Under the pieces are notes generated by a model. It made no database searches. It was given only the letters and a program-made list of their open reading frames with translations, and was not told the origin of the DNA. Below, piece after piece: positions 1 to 9,682 of a stretch of DNA of 64,000 nucleotides. Position 1 is the first letter of the stretch; each line of letters opens with the position of its first letter. A program made the position numbers and the translations under genes. The DNA comes from Grammothele lineata (taxonomy: Eukaryota; Basidiomycota; Agaricomycetes; Polyporales; Polyporaceae), in NCBI GenBank assembly GCA_002150815.3, contig NDFF03000002.1:363677-427676 (forward strand), given 5' to 3'.

Positions 1-1129
1 AGCCGCCGCCCTCGGTGTCGGCGTGCTCACGGTCCAGGGCTCCTCCCTCAACATCCCTTACAGCGACCCTTACTGCTTGGGGCACGCCTTCACCGGCACA
101 ATCCCACACCTACCCGACGCGGACGTCCTGCTGCTGCTCGACACCGACGTCCCCTGGATCGACGTGGCGGACAACGCCCCGCGCCCAGGGGCGAAGCTCT
201 TCCTTGTCGGAAACGACCCGCTCAAGCGCAACCACGGCTGGACGCACGTCGACGCGGACATGGTGTGCATCGCGGACGTCGAGACCGCGCTCGTGCAACT
301 CCTCTCTGCTGCGCGCGCCGCGTCCACCTCGCTCGCCCCAGAGAAGCTCGAGGCGCGCCGGACGCGCGTCACCACCGCGCGCGAGGCGTACCTCTCCGCG
401 CGCGCCGAGGCGGAGCGCACGCTCGCCCCGGACGGCGTTACCCCAACGGCGCCCACCGTGCTTGGCGCGCTGCGTGAAGCCGCGTACTCAGCGACACCCA
501 GTGCGGGGCGGCGGGTACTCTGGCTAAACGAAATGGTTTCGGCGGCGGGCATCGCGTGGAACCACATCGCGCCGGACACGCCGGGGAGTATGTTCATGTC
601 CGGGGGCACAAGCATCGGGTGGGCGCTAGGCGGTGCGATAGGTGCGCGGATCGGCGCGGACGTCGTGGCGGAGCAGGGAGGAGAGGAGTGGGAGCTCGTC
701 GTGGCGCTCTCGGGGGATGGGAATTTTTTGTTCGGGGTGCCGACGGCAGCGTATTGGGCCGCGAGGAGGTACCGCGCGCCGTTCTTGACGGTCGTGCTGA
801 ACAATGGCGGATGGGGGGTGCGTACTTCCGTCTCTGTTGTGGTTCTGAGTCTACAGCGCGCTGATTGTGCTTCGCGACAGGGCCCGAAGTTATCTATGAA
901 GGGCGTGTATCCGAACGGAATGGGAAGCGACGCATCCGGGGAACGACTCACAGTGGGGTTCGGGCCGGACAGTGCGGACTACGGGGGCATCGCGGCTGCG
1001 GCAGGAGGGGCATGGGCGAAGAAGGCCGTGCGCGCAGACGCGCTCAAGGACACGTTTGAGGAGGCTATCAAGGTCGTGGTGGAGGAAAAGCGGTGCGCTG
1101 TAGTGGAATGCGTCATTCCTTCGATCTGA
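1..1129 (+). CDS. Thiamine-diphosphate-dependent enzyme (acetolactate synthase / 2-hydroxyacid decarboxylase type), 3' part
   Basis: The gene is cut by the left window edge, so the N-terminal domain is missing. What remains is the central domain (residues such as DADVLLLLDTDVPW and KLFLVGNDP) followed by the C-terminal ThDP-binding domain. The cofactor motif is visible as GDGNF around 711-725, followed after about 25 residues by LNNGGWG, the usual GDG..NN pattern that binds Mg2+ and ThDP. An intron of 63 nt lies at about 818-880 (GTGCGT..ACAG); its length is a multiple of three and it has no stop, so the frame reads straight through it, but the residues it would add interrupt the conserved domain. 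The protein ends VVECVIPSI. The family includes acetolactate synthase, benzoylformate decarboxylase and 2-hydroxyacyl-CoA lyase; I cannot choose between them. Family assignment is firm, substrate is unknown. Confidence 0.85.
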   Translation, partial: AAALGVGVLTVQGSSLNIPYSDPYCLGHAFTGTIPHLPDADVLLLLDTDVPWIDVADNAPRPGAKLFLVGNDPLKRNHGWTHVDADMVCIADVETALVQLLSAARAASTSLAPEKLEARRTRVTTAREAYLSARAEAERTLAPDGVTPTAPTVLGALREAAYSATPSAGRRVLWLNEMVSAAGIAWNHIAPDTPGSMFMSGGTSIGWALGGAIGARIGADVVAEQGGEEWELVVALSGDGNFLFGVPTAAYWAARRYRAPFLTVVLNNGGWGVRTSVSVVVLSLQRADCASRQGPKLSMKGVYPNGMGSDASGERLTVGFGPDSADYGGIAAAAGGAWAKKAVRADALKDTFEEAIKVVVEEKRCAVVECVIPSI

Positions 1130-1460
1130 ACAAGAAGCGATTTACGTGGTATATACGTTCCTGTGCTCTCTTCATGGTGCGCCGCGGATCAACCGTTGAT
1201 TACGCTGGACAGGCTGTCGAGTATAACTAACACGCCTGGTGGAACGAGGCGTTCGCGAGACGTTCCAAAAACGGCAGGAGTTGCTATCCCTGTTCTACGA
1301 GTCACTACGCCATTTGCCGAGCACGAATGCGATCGAGGGCGAGAACACGTGTTTGTCAGTATATATCGCTGAACAGCGAGACGATCGATGCATCAGGCCA
1401 GCAACTCCTCCCTTCGTCTCTTGAGACTCTCTCTTCGACCGTCACATCAACTTTCCTTCT
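1130..1460. other. Intergenic, 331 bp
   Basis: Lies between the ThDP enzyme stop and the first ATG of the broken oxygenase gene. It should hold the terminator of the first and the promoter of the second. I see no clear TATA box and no gene. Confidence 0.5.
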
Positions 1461-2086
1461 ATGTCTTCTGCTGAAGCCAAACTCGAGACTGAAGCTGAAG
1501 TCATCTCTGAGGAGCGTCCGACCAAGAAGGCGAAGACCACCCTAGACACTCCCACGGACGCTGGAGGTTCTGCAGTGCCAGCGGGCACGGATTCTGACAA
1601 GGCGAAGAGCACAGTACCAGAAGATCCCGTCAAGCGCCATTTGAGGCGCCTTCAGCAGAGCATCGTCTATCACCGGCCCTACTGCCAGGGGACGCTGCGT
1701 CTCGGGGTGGATGAATTCGGGCTGTTCTACAAGCCGCATGGAAGCAAAGATGCGAGGTAGGTGACCAGCCCAATCGATCTAGTGGAACTTGACGTGGACG
1801 CTCACCCAATCATCTCGGTCGACGGTGGCACATTCATCAATTTAGCATCGGCTAGCTTCGAGGAGTGCCGGGATCTCGCAGCTGCGTGCGCGCCGGCGAC
1901 TTTTGGTGTGAACCAGCAGGACGTGTACGATGAGACGTACAGAAAGGCGGGAAAGCTCGACGCCGCCGACTTCGGGCTCAAATTTGACCCTGTCCAAGCG
2001 GGTCTGCTCGATATCGTGCATGCTGAGCTCGTCGAAGAGGGGCGGCGTAAGCGCCTCCCAATCCGCGCCGAACTCTACAAGCTCAA

Positions 2087-2110
2087 CATCAGCAAAAATG
2101 TAAATTTACC
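2087..2110 (+). repeat. Left terminal inverted repeat of the 1.5-kb element
   Basis: Begins CATCAGCAAAAATG. It pairs with 3565-3588 with one mismatch in 24. Confidence 0.9.
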
Positions 2111-3564
2111 TGGAACGATTTTGTTGCACCGCGGACGTTGGCCTGCATCCCGGTAAGGGCGGCGGCATCGCGGGTCAGCAAAATACATCGCGATGGTGGC
2201 GCGAGCATCGGGACGAGACACGGCACATCGTGATACGGGCGCCAGTATCATGGTGCATCGTGATACGGGCGAGGTTATCGCGTTGCGCAGGGCTGCATTG
2301 GGATGCATCAGGATTAGACTACGAGCATCACGTAGTATCGCAATGATAAGAAATACTTGCGTACCTATAAACACATTCAAGCATGCTGCTTAACGTAGTA
2401 TTTGTTCTTCGTAGCGTATAATCGTGTGCAGCAACAGTCATACTTCAATGTTTCGAGCAATCTCTTTTCGACTGCACGAGCGGTCGCGGGCGCCGAGAGG
2501 GCTTGGATCTGAAGCTGCTGCTAAATCGGGGCTTGAAACGTCTACTTTTGGTAAGTGATTGGAACTCCGCGCCGCCTTCGATCCCCAGAGGATAAGACGG
2601 TGGCGGCGGACTCACCATGGACTTCAAGCTTCAAGCCTTGTCCTCCTCTCCCTCTCTCGTGCGCTTCTACTCTTGACCTGTGGCGACTGCTCTCTTGCGG
2701 TTCGGTGCCATACTCTTTGCTCGCCGGGGCCGCTATCATGACGTTCCGTCTTCTTGCCCACGGCGCTATGCCGCCCTTTCTGCCTTCTCCAGCACCTTCT
2801 CCCCGCTTTCGCCTCGACCTCGTCCTGAAGACCTCCTATTGGTATCTCACCCACCATCGAAAACGTCTCGGATGCTCCTACAGGGCGCGGCTAGAGCATT
2901 TGTAAGTACTCTCCCGTGTCTTTGCCACGCATATACCCATCATCCTTCTCCGCATCATTTTGTTTTCTCTCCGCGACCTCTTTCGTCTCATCTCCACGCA
3001 TTTTCCGGCTTTCAAGGCCGTAGGCCAATTGTTAGATCTGCGCCTTCGGTGAGTATTCCACTGCTCGACTACTCGCCCTACAATGCATCGCTGATGTCCG
3101 CCATCTCACCGCCTGCGCCCGCTCCCTTCTCTTCCAGCTCATTCTCGAGCCATGCCCGGTAAGTTCCCTCTGTCCGTCGTGCCGTGTGCATCTAGGTCGC
3201 GCGCCAAGCTCATGCCTGCTATGACCCGTTCCGTATGCTATTCATTACCCTACCCTTCTTGACTATTGAGGTAGTATTAGTATACGCTTGACCATGTATT
3301 GTAGATAGGAAAGAATTAATCTATGGCTGTTTGAATTGTCGGCTGTCCATGTGAATTTAATTCCCCCAGGTGAGACGAAACGCATCCCAATAGCCCCGAT
3401 AACCCGAGGCGATCGGGATGCATTGGGCAGCATCGCGATGCGGGCGCCTGCATCGCGATGCGTTGGGTGCCATCCCGTTCGGTTGGCTACATGAATGATC
3501 AATCCAGATGAGAGGGGTGTATTTTATTGATTGTATACTATCCGGATACTGCCCGGCGCATTAC

Positions 3565-3588
3565 GGTAAATATACATTTTTGCTGATG
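3565..3588 (-). repeat. Right terminal inverted repeat of the 1.5-kb element
   Basis: Ends CATTTTTGCTGATG, the complement of the left end. The oxygenase reading frame resumes directly after the AA at 3589-3590. Confidence 0.9.
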
Positions 3589-3648
3589 AATGTATATGGT
3601 ACGTATCTCATTTCCACGAGCTCTCGTAAATCTTGTTAATAGGGGTTA

Positions 3649-4621
3649 CAGTCATCAACCGGTCCTTGAAACGCCACTAGTCCTTGAAACACTTTCGCGC
3701 TGTACGTCGAGTTCCTCACCGATTTCCTTCATTCTGGGCGCGTTTTAAACGTACAGTATAGCCTCTTCCATCCTGTCACCATAGCTTTGACTTTATTCCT
3801 ATTGTCGAGCAGAAAAAGTCGTAGAATAGCTCAAAAATGTTGTTTCACAGCCTGTTTCAAATTTTGTAGCTTGTATGACACTTACATTTCTTCAATGATA
3901 CACCAAGTGAAGTACTGAGCATAATTCGTTGGGTCACACAGTACATTTGCAGCAAATATCGTGGAAAACGAGCACCGAATGGGTGCGCTACAAGAGAAAG
4001 AAGTCAGGATCACCGATGCGGGGCTCAAGAGGCGCCTTAGATGCCTTAGACGCCCTTCCCGCCGCTCCCGCGCGCGGGGAGCAGCGCGGGCGGGCTCCAG
4101 GGATACCTTGCCCCGCACACCGACGGTGAATGTATGAACATACTTGCCGCGACTATGAGAAGTTCTACTTCCAGTAAATCAGCAAGGATCAGTTATATCA
4201 CACTTTTATCATAGCACAGCCAGATGTTGCGTACTCTCGGAACTCAATGCAGGCAGATTTTAGCTCACACGCCAATAGAAATGAGCTGTAATTTCATACC
4301 TACATAGTAGGATTAACGGACCATGGGTTCCCACTCAGCCATACAAACGAAGGGAGCACGGAAAGCGACTCTGGCAACGAACGCTGATTGTGATTAGATA
4401 AGCGCCGACGTGTTTCATGGACTCGTTTTGGGTCCCACGGCGCTCAGACGAATGTTTTGTGAATATATTGTACAGTTCGCGCACTCCTCCCACAAAATTC
4501 AACATACGTTCTCTCAAGATGCTCACGGAACAAAGTGAAAAGTTTCGAAGAGATACAAAGCATACTGCGTAAACAAATCTCAAAGCAAAATTTCAGCGTT
4601 TCAACGAGCGGTTGATGACTG
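3649..4621. mobile_element. Tc1/mariner-type non-autonomous element (MITE-like), 973 bp, in an intron
   Basis: Inverted ends of about 25 bp with two mismatches: CAGTCATCAACCGGTCC from 3649 and its near-complement ending at 4621. Both sides carry a TA dinucleotide (3647-3648 and 4622-4623), the target duplication typical of Tc1/mariner elements. No transposase frame is visible. Removing the element and one TA leaves a normal intron of about 54 nt ending TTATTAG. The element therefore landed a few bases upstream of a splice acceptor. Confidence 0.85.
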
Positions 4622-5556
4622 TATTAGGGGAAGGGGCGTTCTTCAAACCCCACGTCGACACTCCGCGAAGCGAGCTTATGTTCGCTTCTCTCGTTGTTGT
4701 CTTCCCCACCGAGCATGAAGGTGGTGAGCTGGCTATACGACAGCCCACCAAAAAGGAAAGCTCCAGGGAGTACATCTTCAATGCGAACGAACTGCTGCGT
4801 GAGCAATCCAAACCGTCGCTCGCCTACGTCGCGTTCTACAGCGACATCGAGCACGAGGTCCTTCCTGTGAAGTCAGGGCACCGCGTCACCGTCACGTACA
4901 ACCTCTACTACGTCCAGGAGGGCGCAGAGCAAACTCTCACTGCGGTCGCGCGCAACCCGGTCTCCACGAACGAGGCGAAGTTCCTCTCCGCGATGACTCG
5001 CGCACTCGACGATCGCAACTTTCTTCCAAATGGCGGGAACCTCGTCTTCTGCTTCCACCACCAGTATCCACTACCCAAATACAGCAAATCGAATGACAAC
5101 GCCCGTGCAGCGTTGCGCAACGTTGCAGGCTGCCTGAAAGGCACGGATGCAGTCGTCTGGCACATCGTGTGCGACGAGCTCAAACTGGATGCGTCGCTTA
5201 AGACTATATACAAGGACTTCAAAAGCTTAGGCAGCGTCATGGTTGATCGGTATATCCCCCTCGACAACGAACGAGTCATCAAAAAACCGCTCTCAGAATG
5301 GCTCGTGGAGCACGCCGGTGGCGAGATCCTTGACGACATCACCTGCCAGTGGCCACGCCGCTCGACGCGCTTCGATTTCGACCTGAACGCTACGCCGGCC
5401 CTATTCGTGACGCACGAGGCCGGAATGGGGCCTTCTGAGAGTACGCAGTTCATGGCGTACGGGAATGAGTCCGAGAAGGCGACGGCGTATTGGAGGATCT
5501 GCATGTTTGTGCGAGTAGGCCCCTATGGTGCACGCGTTACTGCCGCGAGCACTTGA

Positions 5557-6971
5557 TAGGCTGGCACGTTGGCGAGAGACGTAGCGAATGTTATTGTGAG
5601 CGCCTTCAGAGCAATGAATCTGTCTCGGATTTGAATCGCGAAGTCCATCGTGTGGACCTCACGACATCGTTGCGAGGTCGTCCTGGTAGCACGATCGCGT
5701 TAGTGTTGGTCCTGTGCCCCCTCGTAGCCCTCTCCTCTCATCCAACCGCTCGTTTAGAACGTCGAGCCTTTCGCCTCCTTGATCGAAAAAACTACAGTAG
5801 TAGGATACAGCTGCTAAAATGATCAGTATTTGCGTATATTGGCGGTGACTGCAACAACTGAAGTACTGCGATTCCTGCGTCCAAACGTCAGATATCAGGC
5901 TCTAATAAAGCGATTATCCCACAAGGCATGCAGAAAGACACTCACTCCATGGTTAGGCAGATCTCCAACCACTGCCCTTCTCGACAAGACTGCCCTCAAC
6001 TCGGAGGGAAGCGAGCGTGGTCGCTGGCAAAGGCGTCGCGGCGCTGCGACGTCGAAGCCACGTGTTACCCGGCCCGATGACTGTTCGGCTGGATCTTGAT
6101 CTGATGGCGCCGGGGCGGAGCGCCAAGGCGCCCGACGGCCGCCGCAGGCGCACTTGTCCTTCACGATGATGACTCCCCACTGCACCGTCTCGAGCTCATT
6201 CGCCTCATTATCCTGTCCCGCTGGCAGCTTGATTTATTCCTACACATTACTAACAGACAATCTTGCTCTGTGGCTCGGATCAACAACTCTCGTCATGCGA
6301 AAGCTGCTACATTGGAAGCTCGAGATAGGTAATTCAAGGGGTGTAGAGGTGACCGTGGCATACCCGCTAATGTTCCTCCTCTCATAGATAATACGCACCA
6401 TTGAACATAAATGCCTGGTTCCATTTGCATACCTCTAACATAGAGCTTGGATGTCCGAGTGTTCGACCAGAGCCACTCACACGGGCCGTGATCCATTTCC
6501 AAGTCGTCTGCGCCTTCTCGACCCATAATCCCCGGGAGGCATTGTTTCAACACCGTGTCTGCATTCTGACTTCATCTGTCGGTGTCTGTGGTGTTCTTGC
6601 ACTTCTAATCTTGTCTCTCCCCCTCCCTGAAACTCTTGATCTTCTGCTTTCATGTGTTTCGTGAGCAGTAGCGTGTTCAAAAGGTGCTATGTACTGCGCG
6701 GTCGCCCGCGTTTAGTCTCTTCATGCCACACTAGTAGGTGACGCTGCGGAGGTCGCACGAGCTCGCTCTCGTCTGCCGTGTGCAAACATGTGTTGGCCGT
6801 GACTCCACCGCATTGCTGCGACCCCGGAGGATATCGGAAGGTCTCGTGGGTCTCAATTCAGTTTGCTATTACTCCCTCATCAGTAACTCACGTCAAGCCG
6901 AGGCTGTGTTGGATGTTCACCACTAATATAAAGGCTACCTCTGACAGAGCTATTGTGCACGCGCGAACCCG
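5557..6971. other. Intergenic, 1.4 kb, no gene recognised
   Basis: Only short unsupported frames are present. The GC-rich stretch around 6000-6150 contains GGCGCCCGACGGCCG, which also occurs in similar form in the repeat copy at 8775-9105, but I could not align the rest convincingly. The last 200 bp should be the promoter of the first esterase. Confidence 0.5.
6927..6933 (+). promoter_or_regulatory. TATA box of first esterase gene
   Basis: TATAAAG lies 45 bp before the ATG at 6972. Confidence 0.5.
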
Positions 6972-8423
6972 ATGTCGCTCTCTCCTGAACTTGAAGCCGC
7001 GCTCGCCATCCGTAATGCCCATCTCCAAGAGAATCCGCCTCCGCCTCCGCCGGAAGGTGTCTCGCATACAGAATACTTGCGGCAGCAGATGAAACTTTCC
7101 CTCGCTTCGTTCGTAAAATACTGGGGGGACAAGCTACCTCCGGGTACGTGCTTCTATCTCATTGTTTGTCGCACGTCGACTTCCCATTGGACCTATCCAT
7201 CACATGTGTAGCGGACCAATACGCCGTTTCCGACAAGCGCATCCCTGTCGATGGAGGGGAAATCATCGTGCGATGCTTGATCCCTGTAGGTGGCGCAAGC
7301 GGGTCGACCTATCCTGTTATTGTATGGGCACACGGAGGAGGTACACAAATCTTCATTTGCTCCGAGATCGAGACATTGCTCATCATGCTGACCGTATCGT
7401 GCAGGATGGGCTGCTGGCGACGTTACCGTCGATGACAATCAACTGCGCACGGTCTGTGTCGATCTACAGGTTGTTGTTGTGAACGTTGAGTATCGGTAGG
7501 TAATCTGATTGCTACAAGCTACTCCCACTGTTGACTAACCCGATTGTCAGGCTGGCTCCTGAGCACCCTTTCCCGGTGTCGTTCGAGGATACCTACGCTG
7601 CTGTTAAATGGGTACGTGTTCTATCAACTTTGTCTAACGTCTTCTCTTACGTCTTCTGGTTCGTACCTAGGTCGTCGAGAACGCGTCGACGCTCGGCGTG
7701 TCCCTCACCAAGGGCTTCATTGTGGGCGGAGATTCTGCTGGCGCGAACATCGCTGCAGCCATCGCCCTGAGGGCTCGCGACGATCCGTTCTTTGCTGGAA
7801 GGCCGCTCACTGGTCAATACCTGAGGGAACCCCCGGTCGTTCATCCGAATGCGTGGCCGGAGGAGTGAGCATCGGATCATCTAGACGTTGGCTATCGTTA
7901 GCTAATGTCGTTGTTTTGATAGACTGAAACTGAGCACGAGCTCGTTGGACGCAAACGAGAACAATCCTATTCTCAATAGCGCTATGGCACGGCAGGCTTT
8001 CGGTAATCTCATGTAGTTTGCATAGGTTTGAGTGGCCCTGAGCTCACACTCGTTTGGTAGACACCTATCTCGGCAACGCGGGAGGCAGCCCTGCGGACCT
8101 CCGCATCTCGCCGCTCCTCGCCCAGTCGCATGCCGACCTCCCACCGCTGTATGTTCAAGTCATGCAGCTGGACCCTCTGCACGACGACGGCGTCGTGTAT
8201 GAGCGGCTTCTGCGCGAAGCCGGGGTACAAACGAAACTCGTCCGGTAGGTTTTTCTCTCATACTCGAAGTTAGATTCGTCTTACACGAGCTCATGCGGTT
8301 GCATGCAGGCACATCGGCGTCACTCACGCCTCTCACGGTGTGTTCCCAACCCTCGCGACCTCAGTTGAGATTTACGACAGTGCTCGCGAGGGCCTCAAGT
8401 GGCTTCTCAGTTTGTCCAATTAG
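6972..8423 (+). CDS. Alpha/beta hydrolase, hormone-sensitive-lipase type esterase, copy 1
   Basis: Eight exons: 6972-7143, 7212-7340, 7405-7495, 7551-7611, 7671-7864, 7923-8002, 8061-8244, 8309-8423, giving 341 residues in a closed frame. The oxyanion-hole motif HGGG is at about residues 98-101 and is formed across an intron. The nucleophile is Ser173 in GGDSAGAN. The likely acid is Asp280 in QLDPLHDDG and the likely base His310 in GVTHASHG. These are the hallmarks of the Abhydrolase_3 (HSL) group, which hydrolyses carboxylic esters or lactones. No signal peptide is seen (start MSLSPELEAAL), so the enzyme is probably intracellular. A close tandem copy follows at 9683, with the same intron positions and a conserved 3' flank. 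The substrate is unknown. Confidence 0.9.
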
Positions 8424-8774
8424 TGAATGTTGAGATTACAAGTATCACCGCTCTACCATCTTGCTTGCACTGCATCCGTATGCATCATGGATTCATTACC
8501 GAGCTGTGCTGTTGCGACGTTCTACTGCGCAAGGGGCGTGTGATGTTCCCATCGTAGCGAAATCGGGCACAGGCCATCAAACATTGGCTCGATATGTTCC
8601 TGAGTCGTTTCGATCTCTGCGCACCCACGATGAGCCGTTTCTTGATGTGAGGTACTGACGCTCTATGACTCGATACCTTCTCGTGTATTTACGCGAAGAT
8701 TCCAGGAAGCCAGCCGTGCATCCAGTAGGAAGTCACTTACCTTCAGTAGGGTCAAACAGCCGTTCGCTAAGTCA

Positions 8775-9105
8775 TGCAGATAAGTGTTTATTGTCGACTG
8801 AGAATTAACCAACCATTGAGTCGCCAGGCAACGTTGTCTCAGTTGAAGAGACCGCTATCGACCCGCAGGAACGTGAACGTGGCGGTCGAACTTGAAAGCA
8901 TGGCTGGCCGCCTCGGCGCCCTTGCCCGAGCCGGTGACCGCTGAAACGTGTGACGCTACGGCGCCCGACGGCCCCCGGCGCCCCGACGCACGCACGACTC
9001 CTCTTTCATCAGTGACCACGACCGCGTATGCCTGGTTCTCCCTGTCTCGAGGCTCTAGTCAGACCACCGCTGCAATCAAGTTCATGGCTTTAATGGTCAG
9101 TGCTG
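8775..9105 (+). repeat. Interspersed repeat, about 330 bp, copy 1
   Basis: Matches the reverse complement of about 57735-58085 along its whole length, with indels. Shared landmarks are GTCATGCAGATA, TTGTCGACTGAG, TCGACCCGC, GCCGGTGACCG and CAATCAAGTTCATG in the same order. No reading frame or terminal repeat is clear, so the type of element is unknown. Confidence 0.8.
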
Positions 9106-9632
9106 TTGAATGTCTCCCGGATTCATAATACATATCAGCCGAGCGACTCTGAATATTTTGCGAAGTACCATGCCACTTCAGGAGGAACAACATTGTTACA
9201 GGTAATCCAAGAGATGCGAGGGTGCGCCATAGTTGCTAATGTATGTTTTCACGCGGCAGAATGTGTCATATACTATGACACTCTATCCCCGATTGTACCC
9301 GTCCAATTTGCGTCTAATCTACTTACGACGTGGACGTTCTCGGCCAGCAAAAGCCTTCCATCGTAATTCATGTATGAAAAATCTTCACGAGATCTATCCT
9401 ACAATTACCCGCATTTATATCTCTTTATGGCGACGCTGATGGGGAGACTTGAAGAGGTCGTACGAACCTGTTCACTCCTGCAGCGTACAAACACGCGTTG
9501 ACTTTAGCTTCACGGCATGAATAGCATCGCGACGCTATAGGGCATCGGAAGATATTGTGAGTCTATTTGATTCGATCTCGGTTCCTGATCAGTAATTCAA
9601 GGCAAGCAGAAGCTTTACCGGATGCTCGTCAG

Positions 9633-9640
9633 TATATAAG
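9633..9640 (+). promoter_or_regulatory. TATA box of second esterase gene
   Basis: TATATAAG lies 50 bp before the ATG at 9683, the same spacing as in copy 1. Confidence 0.5.
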
Positions 9641-9682
9641 TCGCCTCTCTTTCTAGGTTTCCCTGCACGCGTGCAACCAGTC

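Larger units (their letters stand above)
2087..3588. mobile_element. Non-autonomous DNA transposon, 1502 bp, in an oxygenase exon
   Basis: Terminal inverted repeats of 24 bp (2087-2110 and 3565-3588, one mismatch) start CATCAGCAAAAATGTA and end in the complement. The flanks read CTCAA on the left and AATGTATATG on the right; joining them with a single AA restores the conserved KLNVYG of the oxygenase, so the target duplication is probably the dinucleotide AA. Inside each end (about 2150-2330 and 3365-3490) are GC-rich clusters of imperfect CATCGCGATG-like palindromes in opposite orientation. No transposase motif is visible; the middle has only an unrecognised reading frame (about 2680-3162) and pyrimidine-rich sequence. 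I cannot assign a superfamily. Confidence 0.85.
1461..5556 (+). pseudogene. 2OG-Fe(II) oxygenase (prolyl-4-hydroxylase-like), disrupted by two transposons
   Basis: The 5' part (1461-2086) encodes a Lys-rich start, then GVDEFGLFYKP, CAPATFGVNQQDV and ELYKLN. The 3' part (3589-3598 and 4628-5556) continues VYG, then GEGAFFKPHVDTPR, SLVVVFPTEHEGG, YSDIEHEV and GHRVTVTYN. Together these are the double-stranded beta-helix oxygenase of basidiomycetes: HVD and the distal His of IEHEV would bind Fe(II), and the Arg of GHRV would bind 2-oxoglutarate. A 1.5-kb element splits the coding exon between Leu and Asn of KLNVYG. A second, 973-bp element sits in the following intron (GT at 3599, AG at 4626-4627), which without it would be about 54 nt. 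There is also an in-frame TAG at 1758-1760 where an intron seems to begin (GTAGGT at 1757) but no matching in-frame acceptor is obvious. The 3' ORF from ATG 4615 starts inside the second element's inverted repeat. I infer a null allele or a truncated product. Confidence 0.85.
8424..9682. other. Spacer between the two esterase copies
   Basis: The first 170 bp resemble the 3' flank of the second esterase (shared TATCACCGCTCTACCATC block at about 8445 and 11142). An interspersed repeat occupies about 8775-9105. The end of the spacer is the promoter of copy 2. No gene is recognised. Confidence 0.6.

Noticed and set aside
70..951. Minus-strand frame of 293 codons opposite the ThDP enzyme
   Set aside because: It is the shadow of a GC-rich coding frame with clear ThDP motifs on the plus strand.
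2680..3162. Transposase or other protein inside the 1.5-kb element
   Set aside because: The frame is Ser/Pro-rich, from pyrimidine-rich DNA, with no DDE, zinc-finger or helicase motif.
5900..6270. Third copy of the 330-bp interspersed repeat
   Set aside because: A few short words agree (GCATGCAG, GGCGCCCGACGGCCG, TCTTGCTCTG), but spacing is inconsistent and I could not align the rest.
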